Source: Paractinoplanes ovalisporus
GTDB lineage: Bacteria; Actinomycetota; Actinomycetes; Mycobacteriales; Micromonosporaceae
Reading direction: 5' to 3'
Assembly (NCBI RefSeq): GCF_016834655.1
Contig: NZ_JAENHP010000012.1
Coordinates: 245,124 to 309,123 of the forward strand
DNA: 64,000 nt
The notes beneath the pieces are model-generated. The model worked only from the letters and a program-made list of their open reading frames with translations. It was not told the origin of the DNA and made no database searches. This document shows, piece by piece, positions 43,496 through 52,171 of this stretch. The first letter of the stretch is position 1. Each line of letters opens with the position of its first letter. A program made the position numbers and the translations under genes.

Positions 43496-44349
43496 TGCGT
43501 GCGACGGCCCGCCTGGTCGATGATCTCGTCGATCACCTGGCACCAGACCGCCGACGGTGGGAACTCGTGGCCTACCCCCTCGAGCCAGACCAGGCGGGCG
43601 CCCGGGATCTCCGTGCACAGGGCCTCGGCGTGCGGGGGTGGGAAGACCGGGTCGAGCGTGCCGTGCAGGATCAGGGTCGGGGCGGTGATCTCGGCCAGGC
43701 GGTCACGGACGGGCGGGCCGCCGGCGCAGCGCAGGTGGTTGGTCTGGGAGGCGGCCATGTTGTGCGTACGGTCGAAGACCCGCTCGGCCAGACGGCGCAG
43801 GTGGGGGTCGTCGGCCGTGAACGGGCCACCCAGACGGCGCACGGCGGCGACGATGCTGTTCACGGCGGAACGGCGGTCCGACCACTGCGGCGAGGGATCG
43901 GTGCCGAGGGCGGGCGGGCTCATTTCGTACGCGGGAGGGACTGTGCTCGTCGCCATCAGACTCAGCGACAAGACGCGGTGCGGGCGCTCGACGGCGATCC
44001 GCTGGGCCAGCGCACCGCCCATCGACAGACCGACCAGATGGGCCTGGTGGATGCCGAGCGCGTCGAGTACGCCGAGGGCGTCGTGCGCCAGGTCCACATC
44101 GGAGTAGGGTGGGTCGCCCGCCGGGAACGACGTCGACCGTCCCGTGTCGCGATGGTCGTAGCGGATGACGTGCCGCCCACCGGCCGCGAGCCGACGGCAG
44201 AACTCGTCGTCCCACCAGTCCATCGACCCGGTTGCGCCCGCGATGAGCAGCAGGGCGGGGTCGCCGGGCTCGCCGAACGTCTCCACACACAGCTCGATGC
44301 CGTTGACCGGCATCATCGTCTCGGTCACCACCTGCTCATTGTCCGGCAT
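43486..44349 (-). CDS. Alpha/beta hydrolase
   Basis: About 287 residues, no signal peptide. Classic alpha/beta-hydrolase fold: oxyanion region LLLIAGATGSMDWWD, RYDHRDTGRS, nucleophile elbow VGLSMGGALAQ, acid Asp in ILHGTLDPVFPP, His in EGVGHEFPP. It is close to the proline-iminopeptidase/carboxylesterase-like cytoplasmic hydrolases; the substrate is not predictable. I use ATG 44349; a TTG 36 bases upstream and a tandem ATG at 44316 are alternatives. The C-terminal codons are part of the 28-bp repeat. Confidence 0.88.
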   Translation of the reverse strand: MPDNEQVVTETMMPVNGIELCVETFGEPGDPALLLIAGATGSMDWWDDEFCRRLAAGGRHVIRYDHRDTGRSTSFPAGDPPYSDVDLAHDALGVLDALGIHQAHLVGLSMGGALAQRIAVERPHRVLSLSLMATSTVPPAYEMSPPALGTDPSPQWSDRRSAVNSIVAAVRRLGGPFTADDPHLRRLAERVFDRTHNMAASQTNHLRCAGGPPVRDRLAEITAPTLILHGTLDPVFPPPHAEALCTEIPGARLVWLEGVGHEFPPSAVWCQVIDEIIDQAGRRTQPA

Positions 44350-44405
44350 CACACTTGACAGGCAGGTTAAAACTGGATCACTCAACCGTGCCGGTCCGTT
44401 GTGAA

Positions 44406-44780
44406 ATGGCCGGATCGGTGCGCGCCGTGTGCTCAGATGTTCGGGTGCTTCCGGACCTGAGTGAATTCACGCCACACCGTACGGTGCTCGACGCGCCGTT
44501 CGAGGGAGAGCCGGTCCCCGGACTGCGCGCCGATTACTACCGCCGCCCCGAGGGCGACCGGATCGCGACCGTCGGCCGCTACTCGATGGCCGGCCGCGAG
44601 CTGCTGATGGCGTGGGGCTATGTGGATGAGGAGCACTGCCGGCACAACGCCGTCCGCGATCCTTCGGGCGGATGGCACGCGCCGGCCGACGGCTGCCCCG
44701 ACGTCGAACTGGTGCGCGACGGCCGGACGGTCGTCGGCCTGGCCGTGCGCGCTCCCAACGGCGGGTGGATCAGGGTCTGA
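44406..44780 (+). CDS. Small protein of unknown family
   Basis: About 124 residues from ATG 44406 (a GTG at 44418 is also possible). The most protein-like part is LDAPFEGEPVPGLRADYYRR, DRIATVGRYSMAGRELLMAW and GYVDEEHCRHNAVRDPSGGW, a compact soluble domain with Cys/His residues. I do not recognise it. Its last codons (GGWIRV) are the first unit of the 40/42-bp repeat that follows. Divergent from the alpha/beta hydrolase with only a short gap, so promoters overlap. Confidence 0.6.
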   Translation: MAGSVRAVCSDVRVLPDLSEFTPHRTVLDAPFEGEPVPGLRADYYRRPEGDRIATVGRYSMAGRELLMAWGYVDEEHCRHNAVRDPSGGWHAPADGCPDVELVRDGRTVVGLAVRAPNGGWIRV

Positions 44781-44905
44781 CGGCGCCGGATGCGGCGACG
44801 CGGCGGGTGGATCAGGGTTTGACGGCCGCGGCTACGGCCGCACGCGGCTGAGTCAGGATTGACGGCCGCGGCTACGGCCGCACGCGGGTGGATCAGGGCT
44901 TGACG
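44764..44905. repeat. 40/42-bp tandem repeat bridging two convergent genes
   Basis: Three and a half copies of a ~42-bp unit (GGGTGGATCAGGGTTTGACG, then GCCGCGGCTACGGCCGCACGCG). The first copy contains the stop of the plus-strand gene and the last contains the stop of the minus-strand membrane protein. The internal CCGCGGCTACGGCCGC can form hairpins, so the array may serve as a two-way terminator. Confidence 0.8.
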
Positions 44906-45261
44906 GCCGCGGTGGCGGCGGCCGCCCGCGCCTGCTGCCGCACCACGCGCAGCGACACGCCGGTCAGGGCGATGGCGATCACGAAGAGCGACAGATGCAG
45001 GTACGGGTTGGCGATCGACACGAACCCGATGATCGCGACCGGGATCTGCACGACGGCGATGAGACCGGCCAGCCACCACCGGTTGCCGCCGCTCCACAGC
45101 AGCGCCGTCCACACCGGCGCGGAGACCACGACCAGCGTGAGGGCGTCGAGCAGGGCGTGCAGGGCGGAGTTGTGCACGGCGTTGTGGGCGAAGGCCTGCG
45201 CGGGCGTGGCGATCCACAGACCGGCGAGGACGAGGGCGAGTACGGCGGCGGCACGACGCAT
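44893..45261 (-). CDS. Small membrane protein, four hydrophobic segments
   Basis: A 122-residue protein from ATG 45261, which has GGAGG five bases upstream. A signal-like first segment (AAAVLALVLAGLWIATPAQA) is followed by membrane helices around ALLDALTLVVVSAPVWTALL, WWLAGLIAVVQIPVAIIGFV and LSLFVIAIALTGVSL, and an Arg/Ala-rich cytoplasmic tail. Family unknown. The upstream in-frame extension (14 codons) is unlikely because the ribosome-binding site lies inside it. Confidence 0.75.
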   Translation of the reverse strand: MRRAAAVLALVLAGLWIATPAQAFAHNAVHNSALHALLDALTLVVVSAPVWTALLWSGGNRWWLAGLIAVVQIPVAIIGFVSIANPYLHLSLFVIAIALTGVSLRVVRQQARAAAATAAVKP

Positions 45262-45318
45262 GGGATCCTCCAGCGTGGTTGGACCGTTGCTCTGTGTCAC
45301 CACGGTACGGAACGGGCA

Positions 45319-46092
45319 TCAGCGCCGTAAAGCTTCACTCACGAAGTCCATCCCGGCGGGCAGGCAGCGCGACCAGTAGCCGAAGTTGTGCCGGCCGTCA
45401 GAGAACGACCCCGCCGCGGGTGGCTCGGGCAGCGCCTCGGCCAGCGCGCGGACGTCGCCGAGCAACCCGTCCTGACGCCCGCACCACAGCCCCACCTTCG
45501 TCCCCCGCAACCGGCCGGCCGACCGGAAGATCTCATCCGATTCCCGTACGGCGGGAGACAGCGCGACAACCGCACGCGCGAACCCCGGGTAGGCCTCGGC
45601 CAGCAGCAACGACCCGTACCCGCCCATCGACCAGCCCAGCAGCACGATCCGGGACGTGTCGAAGCCCCGCTCGGCGCACCACCGGGGGATCTCCTCGTGC
45701 ACCATCCGCTGGGGGTCGTCACCGGCGTGCGGGCGCCACGCCAGACGGTCCCCGGTCGCGCCGGCCAGCACGAACGGGGCGTTGCCACGCCGTACGGAAT
45801 CGGTCAGGAACCGCCCCAACCCGAGCTCGGGATAATCGGCGGCTGTCTTGGACGCGCCGTGCAGCACGATGCAGACCGGCAGACCCCGGCCGGACCCGTG
45901 ACCCGACGGCACCGCCGTGTAGAAGTCGACCAGCCGGCCCCGGGCGCGTGAATCACGCCTTTCGAGTCGCTCGTCACCCACCGGGGCGTACGGGATGACC
46001 GGATCCGAATTATCCGATCGGCTGCGGTATCCCGCCAATCCGGCGACGGTGCCGACGGTTGCGCCGATCGCCAGGAATGTTCGTCGTCTCAT
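45319..46092 (-). CDS. Tat-exported alpha/beta hydrolase (esterase-like)
   Basis: About 257 residues from ATG 46092. A twin-arginine signal (MRRRTFLAIGATVGTVAGLA) suggests export in folded form. The mature part is an esterase-type alpha/beta hydrolase: CIVLHGASKTAADY (oxyanion), nucleophile VLLGWSMGGYGSLL, an Asp in LWCGRQDGLLGDV and a His in FSDGRHNFGYW. It resembles the esterase D/putative acetyl-esterase group. Divergent from another secreted hydrolase (46146), with ~50 bases between starts, so both may be co-regulated. Confidence 0.87.
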   Translation of the reverse strand: MRRRTFLAIGATVGTVAGLAGYRSRSDNSDPVIPYAPVGDERLERRDSRARGRLVDFYTAVPSGHGSGRGLPVCIVLHGASKTAADYPELGLGRFLTDSVRRGNAPFVLAGATGDRLAWRPHAGDDPQRMVHEEIPRWCAERGFDTSRIVLLGWSMGGYGSLLLAEAYPGFARAVVALSPAVRESDEIFRSAGRLRGTKVGLWCGRQDGLLGDVRALAEALPEPPAAGSFSDGRHNFGYWSRCLPAGMDFVSEALRR

Positions 46093-46145
46093 CGTCACCC
46101 ACAACGGCGATCGACCGGATTGCGTGACGTTCCTACGCTCACGAC

Positions 46146-46973
46146 GTGCGCAGACTCGCGGTGGTGCTGGTCCTCCTGGCGCTGCTGCTCGACGGTTTCG
46201 CGCCGTCCCGCCCGGCCCGGGCCGGCGACTCCGTGGTGACCCGGGTGCTCGCCCTCACCCGGGGCGCCGACCGGCCGTTGCCGACCACGCTCTGGTATCG
46301 CTCCAACCCCACCGGACGTCACCCGATCATCCTGTTCAGCCACGGGCTGGGCGGTCTGCCGCGCCAGTTCTCGGCGCTCGCCGCGAGCTGGGCCGACGCC
46401 GGTTACGTGGTCGCGGCGCCCGCTTATCCCAAGACCAACGCCCGCGTACGGGTCGACCGGCGCGACATCCCGAACCAGCCCGCGGATGCGGCGTTCGTGA
46501 TCGGGGCCGTCCGGGATCTGAACGGCGCCGCGGGCGACGCGCTGGCCGGCCATCTCGACGTCAACCGGGTCGCCGCCGTCGGGTTCTCGGCCGGGGGCAC
46601 CACCACGCTCGGCCTGTTCGGGCCGGGGCATCCCGCCTACCTGCGCGCGGGCGTCTCGATCAGTGGTCGCCGCCCGCCCGCCGGTTTCGGCTCGCCCGAT
46701 TCGTCCGGCTTGTCCGGCGAGTCGAAAAGCTCGTCCGGCGGGTTCGGTGGGCCACCGGCGGCGCTGTTGTTCCTGCACGGCGACCGCGACCGGGTGGTGC
46801 CGATCCGGGCCGGGCGGGACGCGTACGCCCTCGCCCCGTCACCGAAACAGTTCGTCACCCTCCGCGGAGCTCGTCACGGAGAGTTCCTCAAGCCTGGTGA
46901 CCCCCGGTATGCGCGGGTGTCGGGCCAGATTCTCGACTTCCTGGCCGCGAACGTCCCGGTCGCCGATCTTTAA
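46146..46973 (+). CDS. Secreted dienelactone-hydrolase/PAF-acetylhydrolase-like enzyme
   Basis: A 275-residue exported alpha/beta hydrolase. Signal peptide RRLAVVLVLLALLLDGF with ARA cleavage region. Oxyanion loop ILFSHGLGGLPRQFSAL, nucleophile AVGFSAGGTTTLGL, Asp in LFLHGDRDRVVPI, His in GARHGEFLKPGD. A 20-residue Ser/Gly-rich insertion (SPDSSGLSGESKSSSGGF) after the fifth strand is probably a flexible loop. GTG start at 46146 without a clear ribosome-binding site, so it may be leaderless. Substrate unknown. Confidence 0.87.
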   Translation: MRRLAVVLVLLALLLDGFAPSRPARAGDSVVTRVLALTRGADRPLPTTLWYRSNPTGRHPIILFSHGLGGLPRQFSALAASWADAGYVVAAPAYPKTNARVRVDRRDIPNQPADAAFVIGAVRDLNGAAGDALAGHLDVNRVAAVGFSAGGTTTLGLFGPGHPAYLRAGVSISGRRPPAGFGSPDSSGLSGESKSSSGGFGGPPAALLFLHGDRDRVVPIRAGRDAYALAPSPKQFVTLRGARHGEFLKPGDPRYARVSGQILDFLAANVPVADL

Positions 46974-47061
46974 CACTTCTACCCGGAGTGATACTCGCGG
47001 TCAGGTAACTTGGCCGTTCGGCTAGGGCAACACTCTGAGTAATGTTTACTAGGCTGCCCTG

Positions 47062-47334
47062 GTGCATCTCACCCACATCACGGTGGCCGCCACTGTCACG
47101 CTCAGTATTGCCGCCATTTGTTACTCTCAGTTCGACCCGAAGGGTTCCGAGCAGCAGGCGCGCACCGCCGCCGACAAGGCCACGTGCCGGGCCGTCGACT
47201 CCGCGATCGTCGCCTACGCCGGCCTCCACGGGGAGGCACCCAAGGCGGTCAGTCAGATCGCGGGCTACCTCAAGGGCGACATCACCGCGTACCGGATCGT
47301 CAACGGCCAGGCCACAGGTCCCGGCTGCTCCTGA
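47062..47334 (+). CDS. Small pilin-like exported protein
   Basis: A 90-residue protein. A hydrophobic N-terminal segment (HITVAATVTLSIAAICYS) is followed by a short ectodomain whose spacing (KATCRAVDSAIVAYAGLHGE, PKAVSQIAGYLKGDITAYRI, final GPGC) recalls type II/IV pseudopilins after the N-terminal helix. Two Cys could form a disulfide. It has no GFxxxE prepilin motif, so classical processing is doubtful. GTG at 47062. The 88 bases upstream are unusually AT-rich for the window and should hold its promoter. A terminator follows directly. Confidence 0.65.
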   Translation: MHLTHITVAATVTLSIAAICYSQFDPKGSEQQARTAADKATCRAVDSAIVAYAGLHGEAPKAVSQIAGYLKGDITAYRIVNGQATGPGCS

Positions 47335-47358
47335 CCCGCCCTCGGGCGGGTTGTCTTT
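47335..47358 (+). terminator. Terminator after the pilin-like gene
   Basis: Hairpin CCCGCC-CTCG-GGCGGG starting at the base after the TGA, followed by TTGTCTTTG. Compact stem, four-base loop and a partly T-rich tail. Confidence 0.75.
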
Positions 47359-47513
47359 GAGCGGGCCGCCCTCACGCGGGCTGCTATGGCCGGGCTGCCT
47401 CTGGCGAGCTTCCCGGGCGGGCGTTCATCTGACGGCAACATATCGACGACGGGCGAAAAACAAAGCGCGCGAAGAATCCGGGATCATGCCCCCTCGTGGG
47501 AAGGATCCGCGCG

Positions 47514-49055
47514 ATGCACCCTGTCGACGAGAGGTTGCCGCTGGGCCGGCTCGCGGTTCTCGGCCTCCAGCACGTTCTGGTCATGTACGCCGGCTGCGTC
47601 GCCGTCCCGCTGATCGTCGGCGGAGCGCTCGGCCTGGACACGCGCACGATCGCGATCCTGGTCAACGCCGACCTGTTCGTCGCCGGCGTGATCACGATCA
47701 TCCAGAGCGTCGGCGTCGGGAAGATTCTCGGCGTACGGCTTCCGATCGTGGCCGGGGCGACCTTCACCGCGCTCAACCCGATGATCCTGATCGGCGCGAA
47801 GTACGGGATGCCCGCCGTCTACGGCGCGATCCTCTGCTCCGGCGTCTTCGGCCTGCTCATCGCCAAGCCGTTCGCGAAGGTCATCCACCTGTTCCCGCCG
47901 CTGGTCACCGGCACGGTCATCACCATCATCGGCCTGTCCCTGATCGACGCCGGCGCCGGGCTCATCGCCGGCAATGACGAGTCGGCACCCTCGTACGGGC
48001 AATTGAGTCATCTGGCCCTGGCCGGCTCGATCATCCTGCTCATCGTGCTGATCAACCGTTTCGCCCGTGGGTTCCTGGTGTCGCTGGCGGTGCTGATCGG
48101 CCTGATCTTCGGTGTGGTCGTGGCGTCCTTCATGGGGCTGGTCGACTTCTCGAACGTCGCCGACGCCGGCTGGTTCGGCCTGGCCCGCCCGTTCTACTTC
48201 GGCCCGCCCGAGTTCCAGGCCGCGGCGATCATCTCGATGTGCATCGTCATGCTGGTCATCTATGTCGAGTCGACGGCCGACATGCTCGCCGTGGCCAACC
48301 TGACCGACAAGGAGATCTCGGAGAACGACATCGCGCGGGGTCTCGCGGCCGACGGCCTCTCCGGCATCCTGGCCGGCACGTTCAACTCGTTCCTGGACAC
48401 GGCGTTCGCCCAGAACGTCGGCCTGGTGCAGGTGACCCGGGTCAAGAGCCGCTACGTGGTGACGGCGGCCGGCATCATCCTGGTGCTGCTGGGCCTGATC
48501 CCCAAGCTGGGCGAGGTGATCGCGGCCATCCCCGGTCCCGTCATCGGCGGCGCGGCCCTGGTCATGTTCGCCACGGTGACCGCCGTCGGCATCCGGAGCC
48601 TGCGCCGGGTGACTTTCGACGGCAACCACAACTTGCTGATCGTGGCCATCTCCCTGGGCGCCGGCATGGTCCCGGTCGTGGCGCCCGCCTTCTACGCCCG
48701 CATGCCCGACGAGCTGGAAATCATCTTCGGCAGCTCCATCACCACCACGGTCATCATCGTCTTCCTGCTGAACCTGCTCTTCAACGTCTTCCCCTTCCCC
48801 CGCCCCGCCGCCGAGCCGTCACCCGCGTCCGGGAGCGGCGACACTCCCCCGCCCGCCGCCGAGCCCGGGGTGCCCGCCGCTTCGACCCCGCCCGCGTCAG
48901 CTCCCGCCGATCCGGCGCCGCTCGCTTCGACGTCGACCGCCGAGCCCGCGGCTGCCCCTCAGTCCTCGGTCCCCGCCAAACCCGCCGTCACCCAAGCCGA
49001 TCCGGCCGAGCCCGCGAAGGCGACTTCACCAGAACCGGCCCCGCCCACCTCATGA
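47514..49055 (+). CDS. NCS2-family nucleobase (xanthine/uracil) permease
   Basis: About 513 residues, polytopic. Opening LGLQHVLVMYAGCVAVPLIV is typical of NCS2 xanthine/urate permeases, as are AGATFTALNPMILIGAKYG, VTGTVITIIGLSLIDAGAG, the substrate-site helix YVESTADMLAVANLT and NSFLDTAFAQNVGLVQVTRV. These proteins take up purine bases with a cation. The last ~90 residues are an added Pro/Ala/Glu/Ser-rich cytoplasmic tail absent from most family members. ATG at 47514 with GGAAGGA seven bases upstream. Confidence 0.93.
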   Translation: MHPVDERLPLGRLAVLGLQHVLVMYAGCVAVPLIVGGALGLDTRTIAILVNADLFVAGVITIIQSVGVGKILGVRLPIVAGATFTALNPMILIGAKYGMPAVYGAILCSGVFGLLIAKPFAKVIHLFPPLVTGTVITIIGLSLIDAGAGLIAGNDESAPSYGQLSHLALAGSIILLIVLINRFARGFLVSLAVLIGLIFGVVVASFMGLVDFSNVADAGWFGLARPFYFGPPEFQAAAIISMCIVMLVIYVESTADMLAVANLTDKEISENDIARGLAADGLSGILAGTFNSFLDTAFAQNVGLVQVTRVKSRYVVTAAGIILVLLGLIPKLGEVIAAIPGPVIGGAALVMFATVTAVGIRSLRRVTFDGNHNLLIVAISLGAGMVPVVAPAFYARMPDELEIIFGSSITTTVIIVFLLNLLFNVFPFPRPAAEPSPASGSGDTPPPAAEPGVPAASTPPASAPADPAPLASTSTAEPAAAPQSSVPAKPAVTQADPAEPAKATSPEPAPPTS

Positions 49056-49380
49056 CCGGCTCGCGGGCCGTGCTCACCCTCCTCCGAACGCGGCCCGCGA
49101 GCCCCTCGCCGACCTGGAAACGCATTGTCGGGTCGGGTCGCGAGTGGCTTGACGCCCGCTCTCAGCGACCCGGGTACGTGGTGATCATCCGACCGCCGGA
49201 CGTGGACAGCCTCGGGTAGCTTCTGACGCTGTGACTCTCATCGGCAACCGCGAGGCGACCGGCGCCTCGAGCGGGTGGGCCCGGCTGCGGGCCGAGCGTC
49301 CCGGGCTGATGACGCTCGTGCTCGAGCAGCCAAACGGAAAGCCCCGAAACGCAGCCCCATAGAACGGAACGAGCGACCTC
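49056..49380 (+). other. Intergenic stretch before the SMI1 gene
   Basis: About 325 bases. A 43-codon frame (GTG 49231 to TAG 49362, ending VLEQPNGKPRNAAP) is the only candidate small gene; it lacks a ribosome-binding site and a recognisable family. Nothing else is seen. Confidence 0.4.
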
Positions 49381-49809
49381 ATGGTGACCTGGACAGACGG
49401 GGCGATCGACGACCCACGGCCGGCCTCGGACACGGCGGTGCGAGAGGCACAGGACGAACTGGAGGTCATCCTGCCTCCGGAGTTCCTGGCCGTAGCACAG
49501 GTCCATCAGGGCGCCGCCCCCGTCCCCGCCGCGATCGACCTGCCCAACGGCTTCGGCACCGCGGTCGACCATCTCCTTCACTTCGAGGATTCCCCGTTCG
49601 TCAGCAACATCGTCGCCGCCATCTTCCCCCTGCTCGACGTGCTCGACGAGGGCATAATCCCGTTCGCCGCCGACGCGGGTGGCGACTTCTTCTGCTTCGA
49701 CTACCGCACCGACGCCGCTAACCCGTCGGTTGTCTTCTGGAGCGTGGACTGGGGCATCATCCCGCTGGCGCCGAGCTTCACCGACTTCCTGACCATGCTG
49801 CGCAACTAG
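49381..49809 (+). CDS. SMI1/KNR4-superfamily protein (possible immunity protein)
   Basis: A 142-residue protein. SMI1/KNR4 (SUKH) features: AVREAQDELEVILPPEFLAV, where the LPPEF word is the classic landmark, then NGFGTAVDHLLHFEDSPFVS, IIPFAADAGGDFFCFDYR and a C-terminal SFTDFLTMLRN. In bacteria SUKH proteins are often immunity partners of contact-dependent toxins, but no toxin gene is adjacent, so it may be an orphan. ATG at 49381. Confidence 0.87.
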   Translation: MVTWTDGAIDDPRPASDTAVREAQDELEVILPPEFLAVAQVHQGAAPVPAAIDLPNGFGTAVDHLLHFEDSPFVSNIVAAIFPLLDVLDEGIIPFAADAGGDFFCFDYRTDAANPSVVFWSVDWGIIPLAPSFTDFLTMLRN

Positions 49810-50079
49810 TCTCCAGCAACCACGACGCCAGAAGACGGACCTGATCCGGCCGCGAGCACAGTGGAGCCTGAGTCGTAGCGCCGGCGCGCCAGGTCGTGCA
49901 GCCGACCCCTCTTGGACTTGGTTACGCTTACTGAGCGGCTGTAGCGCTAGCCCATCGCCCGAGCTCAAGTGGCTCAGTGGCCAAGGTTCTCGGAATCGCG
50001 CCTCTATTTCTGCGTGCAGAGGAGGCTGCGAACCTTGCCACCCACGAGTCTGGTCCGGAGATCGCTTGGTGTCGTACCT
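49810..50079 (+). other. Low-information gap, possible decayed VOC-family fragment
   Basis: Lower-GC DNA without an intact gene. A frame opening with GTG at 49977 (VLGIAPLFLRAEEAANLATH) resembles the first strand and helix of glyoxalase/VOC proteins but loses similarity within about 30 codons. A relic is possible; chance is not excluded. Confidence 0.3.
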
Positions 50080-50265
50080 GTGACGACGGCGAGCGGCGCG
50101 GCCCTGTGGCTATCCATCGACAACCTGCTCAGTGCCGTCGTGTTCGCCGCCTTGGCGTTGACGGTGGTCTTGGCCTCGATCGGTTTGCTTTGCTGGATTT
50201 TGTCAGATGAAGGACGATCCGATCGCCTTGCACGGCTCCTTTTGATCTGGAACCAGCGACGGTGA
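50080..50265 (+). CDS. Possible one-segment membrane micro-protein
   Basis: A 61-codon frame from GTG 50080: a membrane segment (LLSAVVFAALALTVVLASIG) flanked by a short N-terminus and a basic C-terminus (RSDRLARLLLIWNQRR). The topology is protein-like and the GC content is lower than average. There is no convincing ribosome-binding site and I know no homologue. The frame is open further upstream to 49969. Confidence 0.3.
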   Translation: MTTASGAALWLSIDNLLSAVVFAALALTVVLASIGLLCWILSDEGRSDRLARLLLIWNQRR

Positions 50266-50360
50266 GGGGCCGCGAGCGCACCCGCACCCCTGGATGCGGA
50301 TGCGCTCTCCTCGGCCGGGGAGGCGCCGGCCTGGGTTCGGCGTTTGGAGGCAGCCGATCG

Positions 50361-50389
50361 CGTGCCGGCCCCGCGAGCGGGCCGGCACG
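50361..50389. terminator. 11-bp hairpin between convergent genes
   Basis: Perfect inverted repeat CGTGCCGGCCC / GGGCCGGCACG with a seven-base loop, about 20 bases beyond the stop of the minus-strand HAAS-type gene. No T-tract. Confidence 0.55.
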
Positions 50390-50409
50390 TTCGGCGCGTG
50401 TTTTCGGGG

Positions 50410-51018
50410 TCAGTGGCGGCGCAGGGCGTCCAGCATGCGCATGCCGGCGAAGAGGGAACCTCCGACCGCGAGCATGTAGCAGAACAGCAGGGCGGCCGGT
50501 CCTGCGGTGCCGGCCACCAGGAAGAAGAAGCCGGCGGCGACCGCGGCCGTGCCGGAGCCGATGGTCAGGAACCAGCCGGTGGCCTTCTCGGACGGGGTCC
50601 AGCGGGGGGACGCGCTCGCCATCAGCATGCCGGCGAAGGGGCCTACGCCGGGCATCACGAACGCGCCGGCTGTCATCAGGCCGATCGCCGTGTATTCGGC
50701 TGCGCCGCCGTTGGCCGCTCCCCCACCGGTGGCGGCCGGCGGGGGAGGCGGGATCAGGGCGGGCAGGCGCAGGTGCGGGGGCAGGTGACCGCGTCTCGCG
50801 GCGGCGACCAGGGCCTCCGGTGGCCCTAAGCGGCGCAGGATCTCGGCCGGGTCCTCGATCGGTGACGACGGTGACGTGCGGCGCATGGCGATGTAGTCGG
50901 CCACCGTGGTCATCAGCTCGTCACGCAGTTCGGGCGCGAGGTCATCGCTCTGCGCCCACAGCGCGGCGAGATAGTCGAGGACGACTACGTCGGTGTGTTC
51001 GAGCGGTGCCGTCGTCAT
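50410..51018 (-). CDS. HAAS-like signalling domain membrane protein
   Basis: A 202-residue protein from ATG 51018, with GGGGGAG five bases upstream. N-terminal ~80 residues (VVLDYLAALWAQSDDLAPEL, ELMTTVADYI, EDPAEILRRLGPPEALVAAA) match the helical HAAS/DUF1700-type cytosolic domain, which in actinobacteria is usually joined to membrane segments and paired with a PadR regulator. A Pro-rich linker and hydrophobic segments follow (GLMTAGAFVMPGVGPFAGML, GSGTAAVAAGFFFLVAG, LLFCYMLAVGGSLFAGM). No PadR gene is adjacent. Upstream open frame excluded. Confidence 0.78.
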   Translation of the reverse strand: MTTAPLEHTDVVVLDYLAALWAQSDDLAPELRDELMTTVADYIAMRRTSPSSPIEDPAEILRRLGPPEALVAAARRGHLPPHLRLPALIPPPPPAATGGGAANGGAAEYTAIGLMTAGAFVMPGVGPFAGMLMASASPRWTPSEKATGWFLTIGSGTAAVAAGFFFLVAGTAGPAALLFCYMLAVGGSLFAGMRMLDALRRH

Positions 51019-51148
51019 GGTTCTCCCCCTGCCGAGTAAAGGTAGGACCAGCATCGTCGGGCACGGGCCGGCGGACATCGGCCCCGGGACCGGAACCCTC
51101 GGCGCTGCTACGACTTTCGGCTGATCCATAGGAGGGAGACTGGCAGGC

Positions 51149-52028
51149 ATGCGCCTTGTGTCTCTGCTTCCGTCCGCCACCGAGATCGTCTACGCCCTCG
51201 GGCTCGGTGAGGACCTGGTCGGCGTCACGTTCGAGTGTGACGAACCCGCCTCGGCCCGCGTCGAGAAGACCGTCGTGGTCGGTGGCAAGGACACGCGCGG
51301 CATGAGTGCGGGTGAGATCGATGCGTACGTACGGGGGAGGCTCGCCGACGGCGGCGACCTCTACACGCTGCACGCCGACGCGCTGGCCGGGCTCGCCCCC
51401 GATCTGATCCTCACCCAGGACCTCTGCCGGGTCTGCGCGCTGCCGTCGGGGCACGTCACCGAGGCGCTCGACCATCTGGGGTGCCGGGCCGACGTGGTCT
51501 CGCTCGATCCGTACTCACTCGGCGAGGTGCTGGGCACGATCCGGGCGGTGGGCGAGGCGGCCGGTGTCCCCGACCGGGCCGAGAAGGTGGTCACAGAGCT
51601 CGAAGCCCGCCTGGCCCGCGTCGCCGCCGAGGTCGGGAACAGCCGAAGGCCCCGGGTGGCGGTCGTGGAGTGGGTCGACCCTCCGTTCACGGCCGGTCAC
51701 TGGGTGCCCGATCTGGTGACGGCGGCGGGCGGCGAGCCGGTCGCGGCCAACGGGGGCCGGAGGTCGACCGAGACCACGTACGAGGCCCTGGCCGCCGCCG
51801 GACCCGAGATCGTGCTGGTCACGCCGTGCGGCTTCCATCTCGAAGGCGCCATCGGGCAGGCCCGCCTGGTGGCCCCGCACTTTCCGGACGCCCAAGGTGT
51901 GGGCGCTCGACGCCGACGGCCTGATCGTGCGCCCGGGCCCCCGGCTGGTCGACGGCGTGGAAGCGATCGCCGCCATCCTGCACCCCGACGTGTTCGCCCC
52001 GCACGAGGCAACCGCGCGCGTGCAGTGA
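51149..52028 (+). pseudogene. Cobalamin-binding (BtuF-like) protein with apparent frameshift
   Basis: From ATG 51149 (GGAGGG upstream) the frame encodes a periplasmic-binding-fold protein without signal peptide: LVSLLPSATEIVYALGLGED, GVTFECDEP, DLCRVCALPSGHVTEAL, SLDPYSLGEVLGTIRAVGEA and AVVEWVDPPFTAGHWVPDLV. These match the cytoplasmic cobalamin-binding protein group. Around 51881-51890 (TTTCCGGACG) homology jumps frame. The original frame turns into Arg-rich nonsense that runs on to 52939. The +1 frame continues naturally with PKVWALDADGLIVRPGPRL and HPDVFAPHEATARVQ to a TGA at 52028. One extra T, or two lost bases, explains it: a real mutation or a sequencing error. Confidence 0.8.
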
Positions 52029-52171
52029 GGAGACAGCCGCACGCGTGCGGTGAAATTGGGCAGCTGGTCGGATCGGCGTCCGGACCGGCCGCGCCGGCGA
52101 CCGACCGAGGGGGAGATAGAGTGCGCCCGCCGCGCGGGAACCAGGCGCGGCGGGCGCGGGGAGCGGCGTGC

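Noticed and set aside
49231..49362. 43-codon gene upstream of the SMI1 gene
   Set aside because: No ribosome-binding site and no recognised family; kept only as a note in the intergenic entry.
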